This document shows, one piece after another, positions 8,503 through 18,642 of a stretch of DNA of 64,000 bases. The DNA comes from Oscillospiraceae bacterium (lineage in GTDB: Bacteria > Bacillota > Clostridia > Oscillospirales > Acutalibacteraceae): the NCBI GenBank assembly GCA_015065965.1, contig SVPH01000013.1:1-64000 (forward strand), given 5' to 3'. Below the pieces are notes generated by a model. That model made no database searches and had not been told where the DNA came from. It saw only the letters and a program-made list of their open reading frames with translations. A program made the position numbers and the translations under genes. The number at the start of each line of letters is the position of its first letter. Position 1 is the first letter of the stretch.

Positions 8503-9348
8503 TTATTTCTCCATTCTCAATTCACAAACAACAAGTTCGGGTCGGTTAAAAACACGCAGCGGAAAAATACTGTTGCCCAGACCTCTTGAAACAATCATGT
8601 TTGTGTTATCTTTTGTGTGAACACCCTTGGTATATTCGGGGAAAAATCCTTGGTCGGGGCAGAACAAACCGCCAACAAACGGCAGCCTTATCTGACCGCC
8701 GTGGGCATGACCGCAGAAAACAACATCAAAACCCGTTTCGGCATAGATATCAAGAAGTTCGGGTCTGTGAGAGAGCAGGATGCTCGCATTTTCACCTGTT
8801 TCGGCAGCAATTGAACGCAGATTTTCCGCAAATTCAGTACGGTTTTCATTTATCATCGAACCGTTGAAGAAGGTGAGGTCATCAATGCCGGATAAAGCAA
8901 TTGTTCCGCCATCCCTTTCAAAATCAACCGTTTTGCCGTCAAGAACGGTTATACCCATGCTCTCCATTTCTGTTCGCAGTATGCTGTATTCCGCTATTCG
9001 GTTTTCGTGATTACCCGTAACATAATAAACAGGGGCAATTTTGCTGACCGATTCGGCAAAATCCGCGGCAACAGGTATATCGGTATGGTATGAATCAATA
9101 ATATCGCCCGTGATTACTATTATATCAGGCTTTGCGGCAATGATTTTATCCGTTAACTTTTCGCCGAAATCCTTGTTATGCAAATCCGAAACATGAACTA
9201 TGCGAAAACCGTCAAAACTCTTTGGCAGATTAGCAGGAGAAACAGCATATTCGGTTACGGTTATGCTGTTGTTGCCCCAATATAAATAAACTGATGCGAC
9301 GATAACAAAAGCCAGAAAAACTGCGGCAAATCGTTTCAATTTTTTCAT
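8503..9348 (-). CDS. Membrane-anchored metallophosphoesterase (YkuE/YaeI-like)
   Basis: 281 aa with an N-terminal signal anchor (AAVFLAFVIVASVYLYWG). All calcineurin-type metal motifs are present in order: 'VHVSDLHN' (D-x-H), 'VITGDIID' (GD), 'YVTGNHENR' (GNHE), 'LLSHRPE' and 'FCGHAHGGQI' (GHxH). The family includes lipid pyrophosphatases and YkuE-type wall-associated phosphodiesterases; the substrate cannot be told. Active site expected outside the membrane. Confidence 0.85.
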   Translation of the reverse strand: MKKLKRFAAVFLAFVIVASVYLYWGNNSITVTEYAVSPANLPKSFDGFRIVHVSDLHNKDFGEKLTDKIIAAKPDIIVITGDIIDSYHTDIPVAADFAESVSKIAPVYYVTGNHENRIAEYSILRTEMESMGITVLDGKTVDFERDGGTIALSGIDDLTFFNGSMINENRTEFAENLRSIAAETGENASILLSHRPELLDIYAETGFDVVFCGHAHGGQIRLPFVGGLFCPDQGFFPEYTKGVHTKDNTNMIVSRGLGNSIFPLRVFNRPELVVCELRMEK

Positions 9349-9366
9349 AAATTACCTCATAATGAT

Positions 9367-9402
9367 AAAAGACGGAGAACGATATACCGTTCTCCGTCTT
9401 TT
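9367..9402 (-). terminator. Terminator of the WG-repeat gene
   Basis: AAAAGACGGAGAAC and GTTCTCCGTCTTTT form a 14-bp stem with an 8-base loop; A and T runs flank it so it may work in both directions. It lies 130 bp downstream of the 9536 stop and just upstream of the metallophosphoesterase start. The remaining bases 9403-9535 are AT-rich with no ORF. Confidence 0.75.
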
Positions 9403-9535
9403 ATCGGATGGCTCTGACATTGTTGCTCAACTAATGCAGATATATGATATCACTATCATACTCCAACAGTATACCCTATAATTTTTACTAAGTCAACAAT
9501 TTTTTTAAAATAATTCTTAAGAAATCCTTAAGATT

Positions 9536-10789
9536 TTATACATTTACGGTTGTTTGTGTGCCTGTTTGGGTCAAAGTTGAGGGTTCTTTGTATTCAACAA
9601 GGAAATCTGCGCTCACCCAGCCGGAGAACGAATTGTATTTTGCATAAGCCCAGCCGGTAACGGATTTTGTAACATTCAGAACCGTGCCGTTGGGAATCTT
9701 CGCAACAACTGATGAGTTGGGGTCTGCAGATGCTCTCATGTTAAGCACGCTGCCCGAAGTTTTAACCGTATACTTTCCCTTGGGGATTGCAGGATCGCTG
9801 TTAACCGAAACGGGAACAGTTGTTGTGGGAACCATTGTTCCGAGATATTCTTTGTCAATGGTTATTAAGCCCCATTCGCCGCCTTTGCAGGCAATGAAAA
9901 CACCGTTTTCGCCGGGCAGAATTGCGCTGAATTCAAAGCCAACAACGGTTTCCGCATTTTTATTGATAATTCCGAAATATCCGTCCTTGCAAACAGGAGC
10001 AAGCCCGTTAACAAACGCAAATGCGCAATCCTTTCCCATTGCATCGGCAACAGCGCAGGAGTCAAAATCAAAGGGGATGGCAGTTACGCCTCTTTCATTT
10101 ATGTATCCCCATTTTCCGCCTTTTTTAACTGCCGCCATTCCGTCTGAAAAATCCATGGCGTTATCATAAAGAAGAGCAATCTCAAGGCGCAGGCTTCGGC
10201 TTATATAACCGTATTTTGCTCCCTCACCGAGCGAATTTGCAACCGGATAAAATCCTGCTGAAAGGTTGAGTTCACCTGCTTTAACTTCACCGGCATAGCC
10301 TGTTTTGTCTGTCCACGCAAGATGCTTTACCGTTTCGTTCCAACAGGGAATCTGCTCGGGTTCGGTAAGACCGTGATACTGCCTTGAAGTAACCGTACCC
10401 GTTGCGGCATCGGCAAGCAAAAGGTATTCGGAGCGAGGGCTTTCAACGGTGTATCTGTAATTTCTCCACACATCACTGCAAACGGCAAATTCATTATGCT
10501 CCGCTTTCTCCGTAACCTTGCCGCCAAAAGTCATAAGCCCTTTTTTGCCGCTTTCTTTATCGGTAAAAACAGCCATAACGCCGTTAAGGCTCTTGACATC
10601 CGAAATCTCTTCAAAACCCTTTGTGCTGAATGAATAATTCTTCTGCTGTTCGGGTTCCTTGCCGCCGTCTATCGCATTTTTTACAGCAAGAAAAACCGCA
10701 GCAATCAGAACAGCCGACAGCACAACGCAGATTACCGCAATGAGTGCCTTGGGCATTTTCTTTTTCTTTTTAAATTTGATATTTTTCAT
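9536..10789 (-). CDS. Membrane-anchored WG-repeat and SH3-domain protein
   Basis: 417 aa. A Lys-rich N-terminus precedes one membrane helix (ALIAVICVVLSAVLIAAVFL). Residues about 55-325 hold degenerate WG (KWG) beta-strand repeats: 'KKGLMTFGGKV', 'KYGYISRSLRLEI', 'KWGYINERGVTAIPF', 'YFGIINKNAETVV', 'EWGLITIDKEYLG'. Residues about 340-400 are a bacterial SH3 domain (LNMRASADPNSSVVAKIPNG, GWAYAKYNSFSGWVS). Such proteins are exported and may bind the wall. Single gene with its own terminator. Confidence 0.8.
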   Translation of the reverse strand: MKNIKFKKKKKMPKALIAVICVVLSAVLIAAVFLAVKNAIDGGKEPEQQKNYSFSTKGFEEISDVKSLNGVMAVFTDKESGKKGLMTFGGKVTEKAEHNEFAVCSDVWRNYRYTVESPRSEYLLLADAATGTVTSRQYHGLTEPEQIPCWNETVKHLAWTDKTGYAGEVKAGELNLSAGFYPVANSLGEGAKYGYISRSLRLEIALLYDNAMDFSDGMAAVKKGGKWGYINERGVTAIPFDFDSCAVADAMGKDCAFAFVNGLAPVCKDGYFGIINKNAETVVGFEFSAILPGENGVFIACKGGEWGLITIDKEYLGTMVPTTTVPVSVNSDPAIPKGKYTVKTSGSVLNMRASADPNSSVVAKIPNGTVLNVTKSVTGWAYAKYNSFSGWVSADFLVEYKEPSTLTQTGTQTTVNV

Positions 10790-10905
10790 CTCTAATCCAC
10801 CCCTGAATTTATTGAGGAAATAATTGTATTATCAGTATATCACATTTATCCGCATCGTACAATTACAAAAGTGTGACAATAATGTAACAAAATTATAATT
10901 TTCTC

Positions 10906-10934
10906 TTGTATTTCAAGCAGAAAGACATTATAAT
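10906..10934 (+). promoter_or_regulatory. Candidate promoter of the sugar kinase gene
   Basis: TTGTAT, 17 bp, TATAAT, about 110 bp before the kinase start. The -10 lies in a tandem ATTATAATAGG(T)ATTATAATAGGG repeat, so two start points are possible. The long 5' leader (10940-11040) holds no clear riboswitch fold. Confidence 0.5.
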
Positions 10935-11043
10935 AGGTATTATAATAGGGTAATAGTGTATACTTGGGTCAAAAAGTTACTTTTTAGTCACAGTTTTTTA
11001 ACGAATCTTATCCTTTTAAGGATTATAATTACAGGAGGATACA

Positions 11044-12642
11044 ATGGGCAAGAAATACGTTATCGCTTACGATATCGGAACAACAGGCGTTAAAACCTGC
11101 ATTTTCGAAATTGAAAATGAAATCAGGCTCATCGCTGCGGCAATGGAGGGTTATAAACTCTATATTTTACCCGACGGCGGTGCTGAGCAGGACCCTGAAG
11201 AGTGGTGGCAGGCAATCTGCAACACCACAAAAACCGTTTTTGAAAGTTGCGACATCAAACCCGAACAAATTGAGGGTATTTCTTTCTGCTCTCAGATGCA
11301 GGGCCTTGTACTTGTTGACAAAGACCTCAAACCTGTGCACAGAGCGTTCAGTTATATGGACCAGCGTGCCAAAAAGCAGATTAAAGAGGGCATTGCAAAC
11401 GGAATCCAGATTGCAGGCGCAAACATTTTCAAACTCATTCCTTCGCTTATTATCACGGGAGCAGTTTCCGCAAGCGTAAAAGACCCCGTATGGAAATACA
11501 ACTGGGTCAAGGAAAATGAACCCGAAAATTTCAAAAAAGTTTATAAATGGCTCGATGTTAAGGAATACTTAATCTGCCGTATGACAAACAGATGCGTTAT
11601 GACAAGGGATTCTGCTTTCGGTACACTTCTCTATGATATCCGTAAAGGCAAAGAAGGCTGGAGCAAAACCATCTGTAAACTCCTCGGCGTTGATATTAAC
11701 CACATGCCCGAAATTGTGGAATCAACCGATTGGGTAGGCGGTCTGACAGAAAAGGCTGCAGAAGAACTCGGTCTTAAGGCAGGCACAGCCGTTTTCGGCG
11801 GCGGCGGCGATGCATCTCTCATCGGCGTTGGCGCAGGCAGCGTTGAACTTGGCGAAACCCATGTTTACAACGGCACCTCAGGCTGGGTTTCAACCGTTGT
11901 TGACAAGAGCGTTGTTGATGCTTCCGCAATGATTGCTGCCATCATCGGTGCTCAGAAAGACAGTTTCAACTACTTTGCAGAACTTGAAACGGCAGGCAAA
12001 TGCCTCGAATGGGTTAAAGATCACCTTGCCCTTGATGAAATCGGAATTTTCCTTGAAAAAACCGATGTTGTTCAGTCAACGGAAACTGTTTATACCAGCC
12101 TTTACGATTATCTTTCAAAAGTTATTGATGAAATTCCCGCAGGCAGTCAGGGCGTTATCTTCACACCGTGGCTTCACGGCAACCGCTGCCCGTTTGAGGA
12201 CCCGAATGCAAGGGGTATGTTCTTCAATATCAGCCTTGATGTAGGCAAAACCGAACTTATCCGCTCCGTTCTTGAAGGCGTTTGCATGCATATGCGCTGG
12301 TTCCTTGAAACTCAGGATAAGAAAATCAAAACATCAAATGTTATCCGCTTTGTCGGCGGCGGTGCACTCTCTGACGTAACTTGCCAGATTCTTGCCGATG
12401 TTACAGACAGAACCGTTGAAACCGTTGACAGCCCTCAGAATGTAGGTGCTGTAGGCGCAGCGGTTATTATGGCAGTAGGTCTTGGTGTGCTTGAGGATGT
12501 TTCACACGCAAAACGCCTCATCCCGGCAAAGAAAACCTTCATTCCCAACCCCAAAAACAAAGAGGTTTATGACCGCAACTACGAGGTCTATAAGTCACTT
12601 TATAAAAATAACAAAGATGCATTCAAAACCCTCAACGGTTGA
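11044..12642 (+). CDS. FGGY-family carbohydrate kinase (xylulokinase-like)
   Basis: 532 aa, ATG with ACAGGAGGA upstream. N-terminal ATP-grasp-like loop 'IAYDIGTTGVKTCIF', 'SQMQGLVLVD', 'SYMDQRA', C-terminal 'HGNRCPFEDPNARG' and 'RFVGGGALSDVTCQILAD' are hallmarks of the FGGY fold (xylulokinase, gluconate and erythritol kinases). Phosphorylates a pentulose or related sugar in the cytoplasm; exact substrate unknown. No isomerase or transporter lies nearby, so xylulokinase remains a guess. Confidence 0.8.
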   Translation: MGKKYVIAYDIGTTGVKTCIFEIENEIRLIAAAMEGYKLYILPDGGAEQDPEEWWQAICNTTKTVFESCDIKPEQIEGISFCSQMQGLVLVDKDLKPVHRAFSYMDQRAKKQIKEGIANGIQIAGANIFKLIPSLIITGAVSASVKDPVWKYNWVKENEPENFKKVYKWLDVKEYLICRMTNRCVMTRDSAFGTLLYDIRKGKEGWSKTICKLLGVDINHMPEIVESTDWVGGLTEKAAEELGLKAGTAVFGGGGDASLIGVGAGSVELGETHVYNGTSGWVSTVVDKSVVDASAMIAAIIGAQKDSFNYFAELETAGKCLEWVKDHLALDEIGIFLEKTDVVQSTETVYTSLYDYLSKVIDEIPAGSQGVIFTPWLHGNRCPFEDPNARGMFFNISLDVGKTELIRSVLEGVCMHMRWFLETQDKKIKTSNVIRFVGGGALSDVTCQILADVTDRTVETVDSPQNVGAVGAAVIMAVGLGVLEDVSHAKRLIPAKKTFIPNPKNKEVYDRNYEVYKSLYKNNKDAFKTLNG

Positions 12643-12669
12643 GAATGTTGAACGAAAGGAACATTACTT

Positions 12670-13377
12670 ATGAAAAAATATTTTGCTCTTATTATTTCGG
12701 TAATAATTATTCTCAGTTGTTTTACCGCTTGTAAACCCAAAATCAAAAACGGTGCCGTTATCTCTGATGCTGCAAGCAAGAATTACGCAGCAGTAACAGA
12801 AGAAGGCGGCGAAATCGCAAGAGATGAAGCAGGCAACCTCCTTCTCCTTGTTACAGACGAACACGGCAGAAACGTTAAAGACGAAAACGGCGAATACGAA
12901 ACAAAACGAGTAAAAATCGACCATGCTCTTGTAGTAGGCAACAAAATTGAATGCGCCGATTATGCTCTTACCATTCCCAACGGCTGGTCAGACAAAATGA
13001 GTTATGCTGACCTGATTATTTCAAGAGACGGAACAGAAGATATCCTTAAAATCTCCGTAACAGACGATTCTTCTCTCAACAATGTTATGGAAACCAGATT
13101 GAAGAGCATCAATCTCATTAAAAATAACTTCCCCAAAGCGGAAACAGGTTCAAAAGAAATAACTCTCGGTGATGAAATCATCGCTCAGTTCTCATATGCA
13201 TTCGTTGAAGATACAGGCGCAAGAGATGAAAACCTCAATGTTCTCAGTTCATATCTCGGATTCATCTTCTTTGAGCACAAAGGCGAAGTTTACACCTGCA
13301 TGCTCACTTCAAACAGAAACATGACCGAGCAGATTGATGAAATCGCAGGAATTCTCAACACAATTGAATTTATCTGA
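12670..13377 (+). CDS. Lipoprotein of unknown function
   Basis: 235 aa; lipobox CFTAC with Cys21 after a hydrophobic signal. The mature part begins with a short repeat-like segment (TEEGGEIARDEAGNLLLL, TDEHGRNVKDENGEYET) and continues as a 150-residue mixed domain (DYALTIPNGWSDKM, ILKISVTDDSS, TCMLTSNRNM), resembling PsbP/DUF-type surface domains but not a named match. 27 bp after the kinase gene and 33 bp before mreB, so probably co-transcribed with either. Confidence 0.6.
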   Translation: MKKYFALIISVIIILSCFTACKPKIKNGAVISDAASKNYAAVTEEGGEIARDEAGNLLLLVTDEHGRNVKDENGEYETKRVKIDHALVVGNKIECADYALTIPNGWSDKMSYADLIISRDGTEDILKISVTDDSSLNNVMETRLKSINLIKNNFPKAETGSKEITLGDEIIAQFSYAFVEDTGARDENLNVLSSYLGFIFFEHKGEVYTCMLTSNRNMTEQIDEIAGILNTIEFI

Positions 13378-13410
13378 TTTTAACCCTATTCTTAAAAGGA
13401 GATAATAAAT

Positions 13411-14427
13411 ATGCTGTTCACACAAGATATCGGTATAGATTTAGGCACAGCCAACACCCTTGTTTTTGTTAAGGGTAAAGGCATAGTTATAAGAGAACCT
13501 TCTGTTGTTGCCGTTGACCAGAAAAGCAATCCTCCCAGAGTTGTTGCTGTCGGCATGGAAGCAAAAGAAATGATAGGCAGAACACCCGGCTCAATAACCG
13601 CAGTGCGTCCCCTTAAGGACGGCGTTATTGCAGATTTTGAAATCACTGCGGAAATGATTGCCGCTTTCATTAAGCGTACAACAAAAAGAACTCCTTTCTC
13701 ACGAATCAGAGTTCTTATCTGCATTCCCTCAGGCGTTACAGAAGTTGAAAGAAAGGCTGTTTATGACGCCGCAAAGAGCGCAGGCGCAAAATATGTAAGC
13801 CTTATTGAAGAACCCATGGCAGCCGCTATCGGTTCAGGTCTGCCCGTAAGCGAAGCAACAGGCAGCATGGTCGTTGATATCGGCGGCGGTACGGCTGAAG
13901 TTGCCGTTATCTCGCTGGGCGATGTTGTTACCGCAAACTCCGCAAGAGTTGCAGGCGATAATTTTGACGAAGCAATCATTTCTTATATCAAGAAAAAATA
14001 TAATCTTCTTATCGGTGAAAGAACCGCCGAAGATATTAAAATTAAAATCGGCTCTGCATATCCTTATGAGGGCGAAGGCACAATCAACATCAAAGGCAGA
14101 AACCTCATGGACGGTCTGCCCAAGAATGTTGACGTAACAAGCGAAGAAATCCGCGAAGCACTTGCAGACCCCGTTTCACAGATAGTTGACGCCGTTAAGT
14201 CAACCCTTGAAAAGACTCCTCCCGAACTTGCCGCAGACATCATTGACCACGGCATTATGCTCACGGGCGGCGGCGCTCTGCTCAGAGGTCTTGATAAACT
14301 TATCTCAACCGAAACAAAAATTCCCGTTATCATTGCTCAGAATCCTCTTGACTGCGTTGCTGACGGCACAGGCATCTGCCTTGAAAACGATTCTCTCAGC
14401 ATCACAAGCAATAAAAAGTATATCTAA
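13411..14427 (+). CDS. mreB: Rod-shape determining protein MreB
   Basis: 338 aa actin-like ATPase, ATG with AAAAGGAGA. Phosphate 1 loop '[18 protein letters not shown]', '[17 protein letters not shown]', phosphate 2 '[18 protein letters not shown]' and adenosine loop '[14 protein letters not shown]' are intact. Forms filaments at the inner membrane that guide lateral wall synthesis. Followed at 14 bp by mreC, then mreD and a class B PBP. Could be an Mbl paralogue, but the operon position supports MreB. Confidence 0.95.
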   Translation: MLFTQDIGIDLGTANTLVFVKGKGIVIREPSVVAVDQKSNPPRVVAVGMEAKEMIGRTPGSITAVRPLKDGVIADFEITAEMIAAFIKRTTKRTPFSRIRVLICIPSGVTEVERKAVYDAAKSAGAKYVSLIEEPMAAAIGSGLPVSEATGSMVVDIGGGTAEVAVISLGDVVTANSARVAGDNFDEAIISYIKKKYNLLIGERTAEDIKIKIGSAYPYEGEGTINIKGRNLMDGLPKNVDVTSEEIREALADPVSQIVDAVKSTLEKTPPELAADIIDHGIMLTGGGALLRGLDKLISTETKIPVIIAQNPLDCVADGTGICLENDSLSITSNKKYI

Positions 14428-14441
14428 GGAGAAATTAACCG

Positions 14442-15287
14442 ATGATCCGTTTCCTGAAAAGTTCGGCATTTAAAATTTTTGCAGTTATAGCCGCCGCATT
14501 GTTGGCAGGCTCTGTATTTGCTGTAACTTCAAGAAACGGGTCTTCGCCTTTGACGAGCGTTACAAGCGTTGTATTCGGTCCGCTTTCGCAACTTTCGTCA
14601 TCGGTTGCGGCAAAATTTCAGAATCTCCCCATCTCCTTTAAATCTTCCTCTGAACTTTTAAAGGAAAACGAAGAACTCCGCAAAAAAATTGACGGTTTAA
14701 CAGATCAACTTGTTGACTATGAGCAACTCAGGCATAAAAACGAGTTTTATCAACAGTTCCTTGAAATCAAGGAAGATCACTCCGACTATGTTTTTGCCGA
14801 AGCAGCAATAATCGGCAGAGATGCTGCGGATAATCTCGGCTCATTCACTCTCAACAAGGGTTCAGCTCACGATATAAAGGTTAACGATCCTGTCATCTAC
14901 GGCAACTACCTTGTAGGTGTCGTTGCTTCGGTTACACCAACGCAGTGCACCGTTAACACAATACTTAACCCCAAAGTCAACGTCAGCGCATACGAGGTAA
15001 GAACAAGAGATTTGGGCTACGTTACGGCAACTGTTGCCCTCGCTCAGGAAGGTCACTGCCACATGCCCGGACTTGCATCATCAACAGCGGTTACAGCAGG
15101 CGGAATAGTCTGCACCTCGGGTGTCGGCGGAATTTTTCCCCGTGACCTTATAATCGGCAACATTATTGATGTTGTTGACGGAACTGTTGATATCTCCGCA
15201 AGCGCAATTATTGAACCCGGCGTTGATTTTACTCAGATTACCGATGTTTTTATCATTACTTCATTTGACGGACAGAATACTGACTGA
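14442..15287 (+). CDS. mreC: Rod-shape determining protein MreC
   Basis: 281 aa; N-terminal membrane helix (AVIAAALLAGSVFAV), a coiled coil at about residues 68-105 (SSELLKENEELRKKIDGL) and the MreC beta domain ('AAIIGRDAADN', 'LNKGSAHDIKVNDPVIYG', 'LVGVVASV', 'TSGVGGIFPRDLIIG'). Normal length. Acts outside the membrane as scaffold between MreB and the PBP encoded two genes on. 2 bp before mreD. Confidence 0.93.
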   Translation: MIRFLKSSAFKIFAVIAAALLAGSVFAVTSRNGSSPLTSVTSVVFGPLSQLSSSVAAKFQNLPISFKSSSELLKENEELRKKIDGLTDQLVDYEQLRHKNEFYQQFLEIKEDHSDYVFAEAAIIGRDAADNLGSFTLNKGSAHDIKVNDPVIYGNYLVGVVASVTPTQCTVNTILNPKVNVSAYEVRTRDLGYVTATVALAQEGHCHMPGLASSTAVTAGGIVCTSGVGGIFPRDLIIGNIIDVVDGTVDISASAIIEPGVDFTQITDVFIITSFDGQNTD

Positions 15288-15289
15288 CT

Positions 15290-15808
15290 ATGACTATTGA
15301 ATCACAACGCAAAAACATAATAATTCGCAGAATATGCCTTGCTCTGATTTTGCTGCTGCTGTCCGTTTTACAGAATACTGACGGCTTCTTTCCGCAGATT
15401 TTCGGTGTCAGGGCTTTGTTGCTTATCCCCTGCGTTGTATGTGTTGCAATGTATGAGCGTGACATATGGGGAATGCTGCTCGGCCTTTTTGCGGGCGCAC
15501 TGTGGGATATTTTTGCTTCGGGCGCAAGTTTTAACGCGCTGTTTCTGCTTGCCGTCGGCTTTGCCTGCGGTACGCTGATAAACACCATTATGCGCAACAA
15601 CATAGTAACTGCAACTCTGCTTTCGTTCATCTCTTCTCTGATTTATAATTCAGGTTACTGGCTGTTTAATTTTATCATACCCAAAACAGACAGCGCCGTT
15701 TTTATGCTGCTGCGTTACTATATGCCGGGTGTACTTTATACCTCAGTGCTTACTCCGATTATTTTCCTTGCCGTTCGTGCAGTTGTAAAGCATTTTTCAG
15801 AAGAATAA
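15290..15808 (+). CDS. mreD: Rod-shape determining protein MreD
   Basis: 172 aa with five to six hydrophobic helices (CLALILLLLSVLQNT, LLLIPCVVCVAMYE, LLGLFAGALWDIFASG, LFLLAVGFACGTLI). The 'GMLLGLFAGALWDI' loop is typical of MreD. Position directly after mreC settles the call. The ATG follows the mreC stop after 2 bp with no strong ribosome site, suggesting coupling. Confidence 0.88.
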   Translation: MTIESQRKNIIIRRICLALILLLLSVLQNTDGFFPQIFGVRALLLIPCVVCVAMYERDIWGMLLGLFAGALWDIFASGASFNALFLLAVGFACGTLINTIMRNNIVTATLLSFISSLIYNSGYWLFNFIIPKTDSAVFMLLRYYMPGVLYTSVLTPIIFLAVRAVVKHFSEE

Positions 15809-15841
15809 AATTAATTTTAAAATACAAAAGGAGGAAATTTT

Positions 15842-17893
15842 ATGCATGTTAAAATAACGCCGAAAAGGCGTATTATTTCTGTTTGCGTAATGCTTGCCTT
15901 CTTTGTTTTTTTTGCCTTTGACCTGGTTAAAGTTCAGATTATAGACGGCGAAAAGTATGATGCCGCAAGTTCATCCGTATCGGCTAAAACCGCAACAATT
16001 TCTGCCGCAAGGGGCGAGATTGTTGACTGCTACGGCAAACCTCTTGTTTATAACGACCAAGGGTACTCAATTATTTTTGACGCTGCATATTTTCCTTCGA
16101 CCAAAGAACAGGCGCAGCGCAACGAAATAATAATAAATCTTATCAGACTTTTTGAAAATAATTCTCTTGAATGGAACGATAATCTTCCGCTTATTATTGA
16201 CGAGAGCGGCAACATTGCTTTTAAAGAGGACAGCGAAAAACTCATTAAAGAAATGAAAAGCGAAGATATGCTTGACCTCAACGAATATGCAACCGCCGAA
16301 AACTGCTTTCTCGAACTTGTTGCAGATTATGATTTGCAGGAGTATTCCAAAGAGGATGCAAGAAAAATTGCATCGGTCTGTTACGAAATGCGCCGTATTT
16401 TCTTTAAAATCGGCAATCCCTATACCTTTGCTGAAGATGTTCCCAATGAAATCGTCTCAAATATAAAAGAAAACAGCGATTTCTATAAAGGTGTTGACGT
16501 GCGCGTTGACCCTGTCAGAAAATATACAGACGGCACTCTTGCCCCTCATATCCTCGGCAGAATCGGCGCAATTGATGCCGATGAATACAAAGAAAAGAAA
16601 AATGACGGTTACAAAATAACCGATTATATAGGTAAAAGCGGCATTGAACTTGCCATGGAAAATTACCTCAAAGGTAAGGACGGTGAAGCAACCGTTTATA
16701 CCGATGAAAACGGCAACAACTCAACCGAAGTTACCATTGAACCCGTTCAGGGCAATACCGTTGTGCTGACCATTAATTCGGACTTGCAGAAAGTTGCTCA
16801 GGATTCGCTTGAAGCGGCTCTGCTTGATTATGCAGGCACAAAGGGTAATATGGTTGAAAATGCAGGTGCAGTTATCGTTCTCAACTGTAAGGACAGTTCA
16901 ATTCTTGCCTGTGCAACCTATCCTTCATACGATATTTCAACTTACAGCGAAAATGTTGCCGAACTCAACAGCGCTGCCGGCTCTCCCCTTTGGAACAGAG
17001 CGCTGCTTTCAACCTACGCAACAGGTTCAACAATGAAACCTTCCGTTGCGATTGCCGCACTTGAAGAAGGACTTATTGACGATGAATATACCGTTTACTG
17101 CAGCGGTTTATACACATATCTCGGTCAGCAATTCAAATGCGAACAGTCGCATGTTACAAGATTCGTAAATGTAGTTAATGCTATTGACGAATCCTGCAAC
17201 ACTTTCTTTTATGAAGTCGGCAAAAACCTCGGAATTGAAAAAATGAATGAATACAGAACCCTTTTCGGTCTGGGTTCAAAAACAGGCTGCGAACTGGGCG
17301 AAGCAACAGGTGTTCTTGACAGCCCTGAATACCGCTCATCGCTCAATCAGAAATGGCTGCCCGGTTATACCGTTCAGTCTGCTATCGGTCAGGCAGGCAA
17401 CCTTTTCTCTCCCATTCAACTCGCCAACTACTGCGCAACTATTGCCAACGGCGGCACAAGATATAAAACCCATTTTGTAAAGAGCATAAAGAGTTACGAT
17501 TACTCAGAAACAATCCTTGAAAACGAAGCGGAAGTAGTTGCCGAAACAGGCATCTCGCAAAAAACTCTTGAACTTGTAAAAAGCGGTATGCTTGAGGTTG
17601 GTACAACCGGATACTGCGCAAAATATTTCTCGCATCTGCCCGTTCAAGTTGCCGCAAAAACAGGTACTTCACAGGAAATCCGCAAACTCGGCGGTCATTC
17701 CGTCAAAATAAACAACGGTTTCCTCATCGCTTTCGCACCTTATGATAACCCCGAACTCGCTATTGCCGTTGTAGGCGAAGGTATGACTTCAGGCGCATTT
17801 GTTGCCCCTGTTGTTGCCGATATCGTTGAATATTACTACGGTCAGAGCGATACTCTTGACACATATCAACCCGAAAATACACTTATACCTTAA
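15842..17893 (+). CDS. Class B penicillin-binding protein (PBP2/MrdA-like)
   Basis: 683 aa, ATG with AAGGAGG. N-terminal anchor helix (ISVCVMLAFFVFFAFDLV), dimerisation domain with 'ARGEIVDCYGKPLVYN', and a C-terminal transpeptidase domain with all three active-site motifs: SxxK 'GSTMKPSV', SxN 'ESCNTFFYEVG', KTG 'AKTGTSQEI'. A transpeptidase for peptidoglycan cross-linking, most likely the elongasome partner of MreBCD given the operon. Slightly long for the family because of an insert at about residues 95-200. Confidence 0.92.
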   Translation: MHVKITPKRRIISVCVMLAFFVFFAFDLVKVQIIDGEKYDAASSSVSAKTATISAARGEIVDCYGKPLVYNDQGYSIIFDAAYFPSTKEQAQRNEIIINLIRLFENNSLEWNDNLPLIIDESGNIAFKEDSEKLIKEMKSEDMLDLNEYATAENCFLELVADYDLQEYSKEDARKIASVCYEMRRIFFKIGNPYTFAEDVPNEIVSNIKENSDFYKGVDVRVDPVRKYTDGTLAPHILGRIGAIDADEYKEKKNDGYKITDYIGKSGIELAMENYLKGKDGEATVYTDENGNNSTEVTIEPVQGNTVVLTINSDLQKVAQDSLEAALLDYAGTKGNMVENAGAVIVLNCKDSSILACATYPSYDISTYSENVAELNSAAGSPLWNRALLSTYATGSTMKPSVAIAALEEGLIDDEYTVYCSGLYTYLGQQFKCEQSHVTRFVNVVNAIDESCNTFFYEVGKNLGIEKMNEYRTLFGLGSKTGCELGEATGVLDSPEYRSSLNQKWLPGYTVQSAIGQAGNLFSPIQLANYCATIANGGTRYKTHFVKSIKSYDYSETILENEAEVVAETGISQKTLELVKSGMLEVGTTGYCAKYFSHLPVQVAAKTGTSQEIRKLGGHSVKINNGFLIAFAPYDNPELAIAVVGEGMTSGAFVAPVVADIVEYYYGQSDTLDTYQPENTLIP

Positions 17894-17909
17894 GGGAGGT
17901 AACTCCATA

Positions 17910-18632
17910 ATGGCTCAGATAATTCTTGTTGCTTCAGGTAAAGGCGGCTCAGGCAAATCATCGTTTGTAACAGGCGTTGGCAGGGCGCTCACTGCGCTGG
18001 GCAAAAAGGTGCTTGTTGTGGATTGCGATATAGGACTGCGCTCTCTTGATATTATGCTTGATGTTACTGAAAAAGTTGTTTTTGACTGGGGCGACCTTCT
18101 GCTTGAAAGGTGCAATGCAGAGCAGGCAGTTATCAAAGGCGATATTGATTTGCTTGCCGCACCCAGAAGTTTCTGCGACGAACTCACTCCGGAAGCCACG
18201 GCAAAACTTTTTAAATCTTTTACAGAAGATTATGACTACATTCTGCTCGATTCCCCTGCAGGAATTGACAGAGGATTTTCACTTGCTGCCTCTGCGGCGG
18301 ACAGAGCAGTTGTTGTTTCAACGCCTGATAATGTATGCGTGCGCAGTTGTTCAAGAGCGTTTGACGAACTGCGAAGGATGGGTAAAGAAGATGTCCGCCT
18401 CGTTATCAACATGTTTGAGATTAAACCTGTATGTAAGAGAAAACTGCTTAACATAGACCAATGTATTGATGAAACCGGTGTGCAACTTCTCGGCGTAGTA
18501 CCGAGGGATTATAACATTTCCTTCAGCACTGTAACGGGCAAACAGCCGCCGTCGGATTCGCCTGCAACCCTTGCTTTTTCACGAATTGCAAGGCGAATTA
18601 CAGGTCAGAGAATTCCGCTTATCTGCGAATAG
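17910..18632 (+). CDS. minD: Septum-site determining ATPase MinD
   Basis: The ORF track begins inside the PBP gene; the ATG at 17910 with AAGGGAGGT gives 240 aa. Deviant Walker A 'GKGGSGKSSF', 'VLVVDCDIGLRSLDIML' and 'DYILLDSPAGIDRGF' identify the MinD subgroup of ParA ATPases. MinC and MinE are not in the window. The usual amphipathic C-terminal tail is short (ARRITGQRIPLICE). Placement after mreBCD matches the Bacillus mreBCD-minCD order, with a PBP where minC would be. Confidence 0.82.
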   Translation: MAQIILVASGKGGSGKSSFVTGVGRALTALGKKVLVVDCDIGLRSLDIMLDVTEKVVFDWGDLLLERCNAEQAVIKGDIDLLAAPRSFCDELTPEATAKLFKSFTEDYDYILLDSPAGIDRGFSLAASAADRAVVVSTPDNVCVRSCSRAFDELRRMGKEDVRLVINMFEIKPVCKRKLLNIDQCIDETGVQLLGVVPRDYNISFSTVTGKQPPSDSPATLAFSRIARRITGQRIPLICE

Positions 18633-18642
18633 GACTGATAAT